40,941 nucleotides of DNA, from NCBI RefSeq assembly GCF_000421585.1, contig NZ_ATXH01000023.1, positions 1-40,941 on the forward strand, written 5' to 3'. The position numbers were made by a program, and so were the translations under genes. Shown piece by piece: positions 26,613-35,483 of this stretch; the stretch's first letter is position 1, and each line of letters begins with the position of its first letter. Origin of the DNA: Thermodesulfatator atlanticus DSM 21156 (lineage in GTDB: Bacteria > Desulfobacterota > Thermodesulfobacteria > Thermodesulfobacteriales > Thermodesulfatatoraceae). Below the pieces are notes generated by a model, which was given only the letters and a program-made list of their open reading frames with translations, ran no database searches and had not been told where the DNA came from.

Positions 26613-29600
26613 ATGAAGATATGGGTTAATGACGAGGCGATAAATATTCCTCAAGAGGCGGAAAATTTACTTGAGGTTTTGAGGGCTTCAGGAATTGAGA
26701 TTCCGAGCCTTTGCTATGTTAAAGGGCTTTCTGAACCCCCGGTGCCCTGTGGTATGTGTGTGGTAGAAATCGAAGGAAGGGGTATTGTACGGGCCTGTGC
26801 CACCAAGCCAGAAGAGGGCCTGCGGATTAAAACCGACACCGAAACGATAAAAAACATTCGTCGCCAGAAACTCGAGGCCCTGGTTGCCAACCACTATGGG
26901 GATTGTAAGGCCCCGTGTCATGGGCCCTGTCCAGGGGGGATAAATATTCAGGGCTATATCGCCTTTATTGCCAGAGGTGAATACGCTTCTGCCCTGAGTC
27001 TTATCAAAGAAAAACTTCCTCTCCCTGCCCTGGTTGGTCGGGTGTGTCCTCGTTTTTGTGAGCCCCGCTGTCGTAGGGCCTTGGTTGATGTACCTGTAGG
27101 TATAAATAACCTTAAGCGTTTCGTAGCTGATTGGGGTTTAAAGAATAAAACCGTAAAGCCTGAAATTTCACCTTCCACAGGCAAAAAAGTTGCTATTGTT
27201 GGGGCTGGACCAGCGGGTTTGACGTGCGCTTATTTTTTGCGCTTAAAAGGCCACGATGTCACCATCTTTGAAGCGCGGGATGAACCAGGTGGTATGCCGC
27301 GCTGGGCGTACCCAGATTATAAGATTCCAAAAGACATCTTGCGCCTTGAGATAGATCAAATCCTTGAGTTAGGCGTTGAGCTGCGCACTGGAAAACGCTG
27401 GGGTTATGACTTTGCGATTGAGGACCTTTTTAACGAAGGCTTCAGCGCGGTTTTCCTGGCCATAGGTTCTTACAAGTGCCGTAGCACTAACTTCCCGGGT
27501 GAAGAACATACCGTCACCGGGTTGTCAGTTCTTTACCAATTAAACAGTGGCGATATTCCTAAGGTTGGGAAAAAAGTGCTGGTGCTTGGGGGAGGTTATA
27601 CCGCAATTGATGTTGCCCGCAGCCTTTTGCGTTTGGGGGCAGATGTAACGCTGGTTTATCCGCGTTCGCGCATGGAAATGCCGGCTCCCCAAAGAGAAGT
27701 GCTTGAGGCTGAAAAAGAAGGGGTACATTTGTTTCTCATGGCGCAACCCCTTCGTATTGCAAAAGAAGGCGAAAAATACAGAGTCCTGATCGCTAGAACG
27801 CGCCTTTCTTCACCTGAAAAGTCAAAAGCAAGAAAAGTCGAACCAGTGCCCGGTACAGAAAAAGAATTCGAGTACGATTTTGTGGTACGGGCCTGGGGTG
27901 AGGAACCAGACATTGAATTCAAAAAATACGGAAAAATAGAAGCAAAGCTAGCGGTAAATCCCAAGGGTATTATCAAAGTTGCCACAGGCACCCAGGCAAC
28001 CAATATCCCCGGGATTTGGGCTGGTGGTGATTTTGTCTCTGGGCCCAAGACCGTTATCCAGGCGGTGGCTTCTGGCAGACGCGCTGCTGAAAACATCGAT
28101 AAGTATCTCCGTGAAGAAAAACAACCCACTAAAAAAAGTGCGGTCACGGTCAAGTTTGATTTTAACCGGGGAAGGCGCTTTGAAGATATGGACCTTGACT
28201 TTTACGCAGACTTTCCCGTGATTCCTCGGGAGCGTCCCGGGGAAGTTTCTTTAAGTGAACGTAAGAACTCATTTAAGGAAATCTATGAAACACTCAGCGA
28301 AGAAGCTGCACGTAAAGAAGCAGAAAGATGTCTTAAGTGTGGGTGTCTGGGTTATCACAAATGTAGTTTTAGGGATCTTCTCATAGCAGAGAATGTTCCG
28401 GCAACCAAGGGGCGCAAACGCGCCAAATATAAACTTGAAACTGACCACTTTTTCATCGAAGTTGACTCCAATAAGTGCGTGGGATGTTATCGTTGTGTGC
28501 GGGTATGCCAGTATGGGGGGATAGAACTTACGATTTTTGCGCAAGACACCCCTGAAGAAGAAATCCATTTTTCCTTTACCGAAGATTGCGTTTCCTGTGG
28601 TGCTTGTGTTGATGCGTGCCCAACGGGTGCCCTTACCAGAAAAGACTCTTCGGTGCCTTTTGTCAGAGAAGAAGCCAAAGTGATAAGGACGGTGTGTCCG
28701 TATTGTGGCACGGGTTGCAATGTTTTGGCAAGTGTTAAGAACGAAAGCATCCTTGAGATGCGAGCGGCTTCCGGCCCGCCAAATTATGGAGATCTATGTG
28801 TAAAGGGTCGCTTTGGCTATCAATTTTATAGGAGTCCTGAGCGCTTAAAAAAACCACTTTTACGAGAGAGTCGGGATGAGGATTTTCGCGAAGTATCCTG
28901 GGAGGAAGCCCTTGACTTTGTCGCAGAAAGACTTCGCAAGATAAAAGATGAATTTGGTCCCGATGCGATAGGGGTATTATGTTCGGCACGTACCACCAAT
29001 GAAGATACTTATGTAGCGCAAAAATTTGCCAGGGCGGTTATCGGCACCCATAATGTTGACAATCCTGCCAGAGTCTGACACGCACCTTCGGTCGCTGGGC
29101 TTGCGGCCACTTTTGGTTCTGGTGCAGCTACAGGTCCTTTTGATGAATTAGAACGCACTGATCTCTTAATCCTCTGGGGAGCAAACACCACTGAGGCCCA
29201 TCCTGTAATAGGGGGGCGAATTTTAAAGGCCCTTGCGCGGGGTATGAAACTAATAGTAGTGGATCCCCGAAAGACAGAGCTTGCGGAAAAGGCCCTGCTT
29301 TGGCTTCCTATTCGTCCAGGAACAAACGTTCCCCTGGCCAATGGCATTGCCCACGTGATTCTCAAAGAGAATCTTTGTAACCAGGAATTTATTGAAAAAC
29401 GTACTGAAAATTTTGAAGCATACGCTAATTACATACTTTCTGAATGGCCCCTTGAAAGGGTAGAAAGACTAACCGGTGTTCGTCGTGAGTACATAGTACA
29501 GCTAGCCCGTCTTTATGCGCGTAGTGAAAAAGCCCTTATTTTTTGGGGGCTTGGAGTAACAGAGCACCGTAGCGGCAGCCAGGGAGCAATGGCCCTTGCT

Positions 29601-30713
29601 AACCTGGCTCTGCTTTGCGGGCATGTGGGACGCCCGGGCACAGGGGCCATGCCCCTGAGGGGACAAAACAATGTTCAAGGGGCCTGTGACATGGGGGCCT
29701 TGCCCTATGTCCTTCCAGCCTACCAAAAGATGGCAGACCCCCTGGTAAAGAAGAAGTTTCTCGATATATGGGGAGTGCCTTTACCTGAGAATCCCGGGCT
29801 TACGGAAACCATGATGTATAGGGCTGCTCTGGATGGCTCTGTTAAAGCGCTTTATGTCATAGGATATGATGTGGCAGCTACCCACGGAAACTTAAAAAGA
29901 GTACATAATGCTTTGTCTTCTTTGGATCTTTTGGTGGTTCAAGATATATTTTGGCCTGTAACCGCAAATTTCGCCCACGTGGTGTTTCCGGCAGCCTGTC
30001 TTTTTGAAAAAGACGGTACCACAGACAATGGTGAACGCCGGGTACAGCGTATTCGAAAACTAATCGACCCGCCTGGAGAGGCCTGGCCTGACTGGAAAAT
30101 CGTAGCAGAAGTCTCAAAACGCCTTGGTTATCATATGGACTACCGTTGTGCTGAAGACATTTTTAATGAAATGCGCAGGATTATGCCTTCTTTTGCAGGA
30201 ATTACTTATGAAAGACTTGAAAAGGAAACCCTTTGTTGGCCGGTCCCAGACCTTGATCACCCGGGCACAGAGCTTATGTTCCAGGAGAAATTTTCAAGGG
30301 ATTCTGGCAAGGGCTTTTTTGCTATTCCCAAGTACTATAGCTCTCTTGATAAAATCGAGTCTTCGTATCCCTTAATCCTTATTACCGGGCGAAGACTTAT
30401 GCACTACAATTGTGGCTCTATGACAAGAAGAGTGGAAGCCCTTTATGAGGCCCTTCCTGAAGAGTTGGTAGAGATTAATCCCAAAGATGCAAGAAAATTA
30501 AAAGTTAGGGAACGAGATCCCATAAAAATAATTACCCCCAGGGGAGAGATCGTCGCACGGGCTCACATTACTACCAGAGTACGACCGGGAATTATTTTTA
30601 TGGATTTTCATTTTGAAGATCCTCTCACTAATTTGATTACCAGTGCAGGAATTGATACCGAGGTCCACACCCCAGAATACAAAGTAGCCTGTGCCAGGAT
30701 TGAAAAGCTGTAA
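26613..30713 (+). CDS. fdhA: Fused selenocysteine formate dehydrogenase with [2Fe-2S], GltD-like FAD/NAD(P) and ferredoxin domains
   Basis: Read through TGA at 29076-29078 (Sec822), the gene gives 1366 residues. Order: [2Fe-2S] domain (C34, C46, C49, C62); Cys-rich NuoG-like segment (CKAPCHGPCPGG) running into a GltD-like flavoprotein, with FAD loop VAIVGAGPAGLTCAYFL near 190 and NAD(P) loop VLVLGGGYTAIDVARSL near 325; two [4Fe-4S] motifs (CVGCYRCVRVC, CVSCGACVDACP) near 625-670; then molybdopterin/tungstopterin FDH from CPYCGTGC near 694. Sec context ARV-U-HAPSVAGLAATFG equals the FDH active site. The build implies NAD(P)H-linked CO2/formate conversion in one chain, supplying formate to Fhs. 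No separate FdhB is nearby. The gene ends in a strong terminator. Confidence 0.92.
29076..29105 (+). promoter_or_regulatory. Sec TGA codon and SECIS hairpin in the formate dehydrogenase gene
   Basis: After the TGA, CGCA (29081-29084) pairs with TGCG (29102-29105). CC/GG pairs lie inside, and a small stem presents GGTC (29090-29093) at the apex. GGUC is the apical sequence of E. coli fdhF SECIS. Position and loop both fit. Confidence 0.65.
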
Positions 30714-30742
30714 GAAAGGGCGGAAAACCGCCCTTTCTTCTT
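30712..30742. terminator. Bidirectional intrinsic terminator
   Basis: A perfect 12-bp stem, AAGAAAGGGCGG (30712-30723) and CCGCCCTTTCTT (30728-30739), has an AAAA loop. It overlaps the TAA of the formate dehydrogenase and abuts the stop of the convergent gene at 30741. Its A/T-rich ends let it serve both strands. Confidence 0.85.
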
Positions 30743-31058
30743 AATCCATAGGATGCATGGGCTTTCCGCAACAGACAGGAGCTTCTCCGCGAGGGAATTC
30801 TTCCATACGATTGCATTCCATGCACACGTAGCGAATCTTTTCTTGGGGTGTGCTTGCTTGGCCCTTGGGAATTTTTATCCCTTCCACCTGGAACATGGCT
30901 TCCTTGCTTGAACCCGGCATATAAACCCCAATTGGAGTGAGTTTCAGGCTTTCGCCTTCACAAGAGACGATATATTGCCAGAGTTTGTTTAGTTCTTGTT
31001 CTTCCTGTTCGTTTTCAGGAATAAACTTGACTATTTGCTTGTCTATTTCAATTCTCAT
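30741..31058 (-). CDS. Small protein with desulforedoxin-like C-terminal metal site
   Basis: The 105-residue protein has an N-terminal acidic/helical part (about 1-70) that I do not recognise. Its C-terminal segment, YVCMECNRMEEF then APVCCGKPMHPM, matches the Cys pattern of desulforedoxin and the N-terminal domain of desulfoferrodoxin (CxxC plus CC), which binds one Fe(Cys)4. The frame is open upstream to 31259, but ATG 31058 has AGGGGGGC directly upstream and the upstream part overlaps rubredoxin, so the short form is chosen. Co-transcribed with rubredoxin; a role in redox or oxygen/superoxide defence is likely but not shown. Confidence 0.75.
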   Translation of the reverse strand: MRIEIDKQIVKFIPENEQEEQELNKLWQYIVSCEGESLKLTPIGVYMPGSSKEAMFQVEGIKIPKGQASTPQEKIRYVCMECNRMEEFPRGEAPVCCGKPMHPMD

Positions 31059-31077
31059 AAAAGCCCCCCTATTTGCT

Positions 31078-31275
31078 TTATTCTTCGACTTCTTGCATAG
31101 GACGGAAAGCCTTTTTACTTGCCCCGCAAACCGGGCAACGCCAATCCTCTGGGAGTTCTTCAAAAGGAGTGCCTGGAGGGATTTTTCCCTTGCGGTCTCC
31201 CTTAGAGGGAATGTACATATAGCCACAATTGCTGGTGGAACAAATATACGCTCCTTCATACATATTAGCAGCCAT
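31078..31275 (-). CDS. Rubredoxin with CX4C first metal-binding pair
   Basis: The 65-residue Fe(Cys)4 electron carrier has [13 protein letters not shown] and [14 protein letters not shown], plus the usual [13 protein letters not shown] linker. The first pair is CX4C instead of the usual CX2C, a variant known from the Desulfovibrio desulfuricans Rd-2 type. AAGGAGGT precedes the ATG. The desulforedoxin-like gene follows 19 bases later, so the two form a small operon that may supply electrons to an oxygen- or peroxide-reducing partner elsewhere. Confidence 0.92.
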   Translation of the reverse strand: MAANMYEGAYICSTSNCGYMYIPSKGDRKGKIPPGTPFEELPEDWRCPVCGASKKAFRPMQEVEE

Positions 31276-31361
31276 TTAAGACCTCCTTATAGTTATTTTA
31301 AATAATTCTAAGATACTAGAGTTTTCAAGTCAATAAATTATTTAACAAAAATATATGAAAT

Positions 31362-31460
31362 GAGACCTTTGTAGAGAACAGGATCTGTTCCCATTTTTCA
31401 AAACAAAAAATCCTTGCGGTCGTGCTTTCAACACTGTTCTCGGTAATTCTGCAAAGGTCA
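31362..31460. repeat. Degraded MITE-like element, copy C
   Basis: It starts with GAGACCTTTG (31362-31371), keeps GGATCTGTTCCCATTTTTC in the core, and ends in ATTCTGCAAAGGTC. The core's second arm and both terminal repeats have decayed, so the hairpin is weak. It lies between the rubredoxin operon's upstream end and csm5. Confidence 0.55.
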
Positions 31461-31642
31461 CTATAAAAGTATTTATCACACGAGTGACTCTTTCCTCTGC
31501 TAAGGGTGGTAAGGCCCGAAGCATCTACAGGTCGATTCATGGATCCTTCGCCTTCGGTTAAAGGCTAAGAGTATAAGACTGAGAGTGATACTGAATAGAA
31601 GGCTCTTTTGCGGGGTGCCAATAGCTTTCTAAGGACATAGTT
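31461..31642. other. Intergenic tail downstream of csm5, no gene
   Basis: I see no ORF or clear terminator. Fragments such as ACAGGTCGATTCATGGATCC and CTTCGCCTTCGG resemble pieces of the REP-like repeats at 33921-34101. Low-complexity decayed repeat DNA is the best description. Confidence 0.4.
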
Positions 31643-32890
31643 CTATTTCTTCTTGACCACCAGTTTAAAGCGCTTGCCAAGTTTAGAGACGTCTAGCCCA
31701 GGCTTGGTTTCTTTTGTTGAAGAAGTCTTCCCTGAAGACTTGCTCCCTTTAGCATCTGGTTTATGGAAGACAACCCAGCCAAAGGGCTTGAGGCCTGAGG
31801 GGTTGTGGACCTTGGAAAATTCTCCCGCCAGCCAGAGGGTGGTGGCATGATCTTGATAGGTGTTCTTCCCCTTCCCGCGGATCAGGATGTGACGGAAGCC
31901 CTCGATGGTAACGCATTCTGCCCCGCTATGACGCCCGACCCGGAGAGGAGTCCCCTCTTCGGGAAAGAGGGGAACGCTTGCTCCCATTTGGGAGAGGTCT
32001 TCAAACTCCCGGTCCCTTTCTCCTCCGTAAAAGGCAGTTGCTGCCTGGATTAGCTCTTCAAAGCTTACGGGAGCACTGATAAGACAAGTTTTTCTAGAAT
32101 CTTTTGTTTTTATTCTGGGAGGAGGATCATGGATAGTTATTTCTCCTTCAAAAATCGCCCCGGGCTCGATGACTTCAAGAATTTGATAAGGCCCGCGGGC
32201 ACTAGTGCCGTCTTTTTTGCGGTTTACCGCATAGACGATTCTGGTCTTTACCGGGCCTTTGGGGCGAAAGTCAGAGACCTTTATCAAGCGGAAGGGATCA
32301 TTTTTGAAGTTTTCGTAATTTAGAATTTCTTGTTCTAATTTTTTAGCTTCACATTTTATTCTTCCTCGGCGATTTTGACGGCAGTAATCCTGGTATGACT
32401 TTCCCTGGACTTTGTGGCGCCTTTTGTTGAGCACCGCAGTGCGCAAAGCGCCTTTTACCGAAGAGCCCGGAATGATGGGCTGGTTATCATTGGGAGAAAA
32501 AGCCGTGCGATAGATAGTGAATTTATTAAATTCCTTTTCTAATTGTTTACCAGTGAGTGACTGCATCCGCCGGTAATGTTCTAAAAACCCCTCACAAAGC
32601 TCTATGCGCCTTACAATAAAATCCCTAAGTCCCTGGTTGAGAAAGTTGAGACAGGTTTGGTCAACAAAAGCGTAAAGATTTAGCAAACTTTGTAATGTTC
32701 CGGCAAAGCATATTTTCTTAAATTTTTGCAGCTCTGAAGCAGAAAAGTGCGCGCAAAATTTTTCAAAGTCGATGATACAAAGCTCTCTCCTGGAAGGGTC
32801 TATGAAAAACTCCGTGGGCTCATAGACTTCACCGGTCCCGATATGGAGAGGAGAAACTACCTGTGCCTCTATTTTAAAGGTCTGCATCAA
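31643..32890 (-). CDS. csm5: Type III-A CRISPR RAMP protein Csm5
   Basis: Cas7-group RAMP that caps the 3' end of the crRNA in the Csm complex. The 415-residue protein opens with VVSPLHIGTGEVYEPTEFF, the glycine-loop start of Csm5, and has IIPGSSVKGALRTAVL, the RAMP G-loop. The C-terminus is basic (KLGKRFKLVVKKK). It is the last gene of the csm set. The first ATG (32890) overlaps the stop of csm4 as ATGATG/TGA, which couples the two; an ATG one codon later is equally possible. Confidence 0.92.
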   Translation of the reverse strand: MMQTFKIEAQVVSPLHIGTGEVYEPTEFFIDPSRRELCIIDFEKFCAHFSASELQKFKKICFAGTLQSLLNLYAFVDQTCLNFLNQGLRDFIVRRIELCEGFLEHYRRMQSLTGKQLEKEFNKFTIYRTAFSPNDNQPIIPGSSVKGALRTAVLNKRRHKVQGKSYQDYCRQNRRGRIKCEAKKLEQEILNYENFKNDPFRLIKVSDFRPKGPVKTRIVYAVNRKKDGTSARGPYQILEVIEPGAIFEGEITIHDPPPRIKTKDSRKTCLISAPVSFEELIQAATAFYGGERDREFEDLSQMGASVPLFPEEGTPLRVGRHSGAECVTIEGFRHILIRGKGKNTYQDHATTLWLAGEFSKVHNPSGLKPFGWVVFHKPDAKGSKSSGKTSSTKETKPGLDVSKLGKRFKLVVKKK

Positions 32891-33870
32891 AGGCCCTCCA
32901 GCGGTAAAACGATACTAAAGCCCTGGCCTAAGGTATTGCTTTCGGCCTTAGAAAGCCCGGTTAAGGCCCGGCCAAGGTATGGCCCTTTTGGTTCTTTGCA
33001 TTGAACCACAGCGCCTTCATCAGCCATAAGTATTGGATTTTTAAAAGGGTTTTTGCTCAACACGAGATAGCTTCCGTGGCGGCCAAAACGGACAAAAGGC
33101 TGATACCACAGGCGTTCGTATTCATTTTCCCGGGGAACATATGGAGAAAGGGTATAGAGCATATTTTGGGGCTCAGGAAGGGGGTGTTCCTTTATACTTA
33201 TTAGGCGGAAGCGGCCCAGCCCACTTGAGGCGTCTCTTCCAAAACCAGTAAGACCTATGCGTAAAAAGGCCTTTTTAATTTGTTTAACATCAAGAACTTC
33301 TTCCCTGTAAAGCACAAACACGCTGAGTTTCATCTCGGGCAGAAACCATGAGTTTTCAAGTTGGTAAGGGGCAAATCCTTCGCCGGTGCTAAAGGTCTTA
33401 CGATTGATAGCGTTATGTGGTTGGGCAAGTTTTTTTACAAAACTTTTTACTTCCTGCGCGGCAAAATAGTCCCCGATTTCCTGTCTTAAAAGGTCTGTTG
33501 CCTCGGTATCGTTTAAAAACTCTGTATTTTCGAGGTTTATTTTGAGCTCTTTTACCAGCATCCACTTCTTTTTCTTTTGGTCTTTGCGTTTGCTTAAGGT
33601 TTCAAAGCAGTCCTGGCCTTTTTCTGTGTGAAAATACTTAAGAGGAAGAGAAGGTCTCGGCATAAGCCAGCCTTCTTTTAGCCGGGGGAAGGCCGAGGAA
33701 AACACCACAATGGGCTCGTGGCCGTAGGTGTCTTTCAGATGAGAAAGATTGCCGCTGATTAATTCTGGGTCGTAGATTAGCTGCCAGAAAAAGTGCCCGA
33801 AGATAGTGTCTCCCTTCAGGGGAGTGCCAAAGGCGGAAAGTGGTTCAATGATTATTTCGAGAAATTTCAT
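32887..33870 (-). CDS. csm4: Type III-A CRISPR RAMP protein Csm4
   Basis: Cas5-group RAMP that binds the 5' crRNA handle and contacts Cas10. The 327-residue protein starts with the Csm4 pattern EPLSAFGTPLKGDTIFGHFF and carries the later glycine-rich LTGFGRDASSGLGRF loop. It is separated from csm3 by 461 bp of repeats and a MITE-like element, whereas the other csm genes are tightly packed, so its expression may differ from the upstream part. The Shine-Dalgarno before the ATG is weak. Confidence 0.92.
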   Translation of the reverse strand: MKFLEIIIEPLSAFGTPLKGDTIFGHFFWQLIYDPELISGNLSHLKDTYGHEPIVVFSSAFPRLKEGWLMPRPSLPLKYFHTEKGQDCFETLSKRKDQKKKKWMLVKELKINLENTEFLNDTEATDLLRQEIGDYFAAQEVKSFVKKLAQPHNAINRKTFSTGEGFAPYQLENSWFLPEMKLSVFVLYREEVLDVKQIKKAFLRIGLTGFGRDASSGLGRFRLISIKEHPLPEPQNMLYTLSPYVPRENEYERLWYQPFVRFGRHGSYLVLSKNPFKNPILMADEGAVVQCKEPKGPYLGRALTGLSKAESNTLGQGFSIVLPLEGL

Positions 33871-34185
33871 AGGCTATTTCCACTTCTTCGAGTTAAAAAG
33901 TCTTTAATAACGCTGTTTTTTGTCATCCTGAGCCGCTCTTTTTGTCATCCTGAGCGAAGCGAAGGATCCGCCAATCAACCTGTGGATTCTTCGGGTGCTA
34001 ACGCGCCCTCAGAATGACAGAGGTAATTTGTCATCCTGAGCGAAGCGTCAGTTTCCTGTCATCCTGAGCGAAGCGTCAGCGGAGCGAAGGATCCACAGAT
34101 CACCGCCACAGAATTCCCGTTAACTTCCTCTTGAGATTGCTTGGGTCGCTTAAGCTCTTTCACCATGATAATGGTTTAAGGTCAT
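33871..34185. repeat. REP-like repeat cluster between csm4 and csm3
   Basis: TGTCATCCTGAGC occurs four times (starts 33921, 33943, 34029, 34057). Two copies extend to the same TGTCATCCTGAGCGAAGCG unit with TCAG, and two places carry GCGAAGGATCC. Partly inverted copies (CAGAATGACAG near 34010; GTGGATTCTTCGG) allow hairpins. Similar GTCATCCTGAGCGAAGC repeats are widespread extragenic elements in bacteria. Spacing and sequence are too irregular for a CRISPR array. No gene is seen. Confidence 0.75.
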
Positions 34186-34312
34186 GGGACCTTTGCAAAA
34201 TTGCCGAGATCAGTATGCAAGCACAACCGCAAGGGATCCGTTCCCATTTTTCGGAACGAAAAATGGGAACGGATCCAAAACGAGCCTTAAAAAGATATTT
34301 TGCAAAGGTCTC
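34186..34312. mobile_element. MITE-like palindromic element, copy D, inserted between csm3 and csm4
   Basis: Terminal inverted repeats are GGGACCTTTGCAAAAT (34186 on) and ATTTTGCAAAGGTCTC (ending 34312). The core is a perfect 19-bp-stem palindrome (34234-34276) starting and ending in GGATCC with loop GGAAC. A 5-bp duplication GTCAT flanks it (34181-34185 and 34313-34317). It is the best preserved copy with target duplication, and no ORF is inside. Confidence 0.8.
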
Positions 34313-34331
34313 GTCATATATTTTTGAACCT

Positions 34332-35045
34332 CTAATTAAAAGCTTTTATCTTCTTAAATTTCTCCTTAAGCTCGTTGTCATCAAACTCAAACTTGATGCG
34401 GCCGTAGCCACGGCTGCCAGAGCCGCCAAGGGCGTCGTACTCAAGGAGCTTAAGGCCCTCCAATAGAAGCTCCTCAAGTCCTTCATCACCTTCAAACTCC
34501 TTCAGGGTAATGCTGAAGCAAAACTCCACTCCTGCAGGCACCCTTTCGGTAAAGCGGGGGTTTTCCGCTGTTCCCGTGATGCGATTAATAGAATTTTCCG
34601 CCTTGACCTCGGTAAGAACAATTTCGCCTTTTTGGGCTTTTTCTCGGCATTTTTCAGTTAAAAAACAGTCGCTAAAAGAGACTCGCGTGGGGCCCAAATT
34701 TAAATCTTCTTTAGTTTTAGTGTCTGCACTTGCACCAAAAAGTTTAATTATTTTTTCTGCACTTTGTTTCTCCTCTGGAGATAAGTGTTCTTTCATTAAA
34801 ATTTTTGCTGATAGAGGTTTACGAGGATCTTCATTTTTTGAAATAAGTCCGCTTTTAAGCTCAAGAAGAGAACGTACTTTGCCTTTAAGGGAAGAGCCAG
34901 GGATGTATGGCTCGTGGGTAAAGGGGTGTTTTACCACGGGATTATCTGTGCCACCGATGTGCATTTCGATGTCTCCTGCGCCGATATGAAGACCTGTTTC
35001 AAGGATGATTTTTCCCGTTATTTCTTTGATGGCTACGAGTTTCAT
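34332..35045 (-). CDS. csm3: Type III-A CRISPR backbone RNase Csm3
   Basis: Cas7-like backbone subunit that cleaves target RNA at 6-nt intervals. The 237-residue protein has family length. The catalytic Asp is D34 in the HIGGTDNPVVK loop (D33 in Streptococcus thermophilus Csm3), after ETGLHIGAGD. YIPGSSLKGKVRSLLE is the RAMP lysine loop, and LGGSGSRGYGRIKFEF is the C-terminal glycine loop. Target RNA cleavage should therefore be active. CTAGGAGG precedes the ATG, 15 bases after csm2. Downstream the operon is broken by repeats and a MITE-like element. Confidence 0.96.
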   Translation of the reverse strand: MKLVAIKEITGKIILETGLHIGAGDIEMHIGGTDNPVVKHPFTHEPYIPGSSLKGKVRSLLELKSGLISKNEDPRKPLSAKILMKEHLSPEEKQSAEKIIKLFGASADTKTKEDLNLGPTRVSFSDCFLTEKCREKAQKGEIVLTEVKAENSINRITGTAENPRFTERVPAGVEFCFSITLKEFEGDEGLEELLLEGLKLLEYDALGGSGSRGYGRIKFEFDDNELKEKFKKIKAFN

Positions 35046-35060
35046 GTTGGGCCTCCTAGA

Positions 35061-35474
35061 TTAATTACGTGGACGGCATTCTTTGTAGTAGGCCATAAAG
35101 GCCTCAAGAAAATCGGTAATTACCTGCAAATCTTTCTGGTTATTAACGGCCTTAATCAACTCATCCATCATGGAAACAAAAGAATCTGTTATTAAATCTC
35201 GTCCTTTAGAATAATGAACTAATGCTAATTGCTTGTGCAATTGAGCTAATATTACATTCCATTTGGCTTCATCGAGTTGACTTTTAGCTCGTTGGTTGAG
35301 ATTAAAAATGACATCATAATATTTTCGTAATTGTGTAGATTTATTTTTACGTCCTCGAGGCCCACCACCTTCTTCGCTTATATGGTGCGCCAGTTTTTGG
35401 GCAAGCGCTGAAAAGGCAAGGGGATTAACCTCACCCTTGGCTTTGTCTTTCCAGATTTGTTCCACTAAAGCCAT
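35061..35474 (-). CDS. csm2: Type III-A CRISPR small subunit Csm2
   Basis: The 137-residue mainly alpha-helical protein matches Csm2 (Cas11) in size and in its central STQLRKYYDVIFNL helix. Csm2 copies form the inner filament of the complex along the crRNA-target duplex. AGGAGGG precedes the ATG. It lies 9 bases after cas10 and 15 bases before csm3, inside the tightly spaced part of the operon. Confidence 0.93.
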   Translation of the reverse strand: MALVEQIWKDKAKGEVNPLAFSALAQKLAHHISEEGGGPRGRKNKSTQLRKYYDVIFNLNQRAKSQLDEAKWNVILAQLHKQLALVHYSKGRDLITDSFVSMMDELIKAVNNQKDLQVITDFLEAFMAYYKECRPRN

Positions 35475-35483
35475 GGTTCCCTC

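Noticed and set aside
29044-29244. Formate dehydrogenase as two genes or a pseudogene
   Set aside because: The 55 codons between the TGA and the next in-frame ATG are open and match the FDH active-site region (HAPSVAGLAATFG).
31059-31259. Longer N-terminus for the desulforedoxin-like gene
   Set aside because: The extension overlaps the rubredoxin gene in another frame, and the internal ATG at 31058 has a strong Shine-Dalgarno.
33921-34079. CRISPR array in the csm3-csm4 gap
   Set aside because: The four TGTCATCCTGAGC copies have irregular spacing (22, 86, 28 bp), variable extensions and no uniform spacers; they fit dispersed REP-like repeats.
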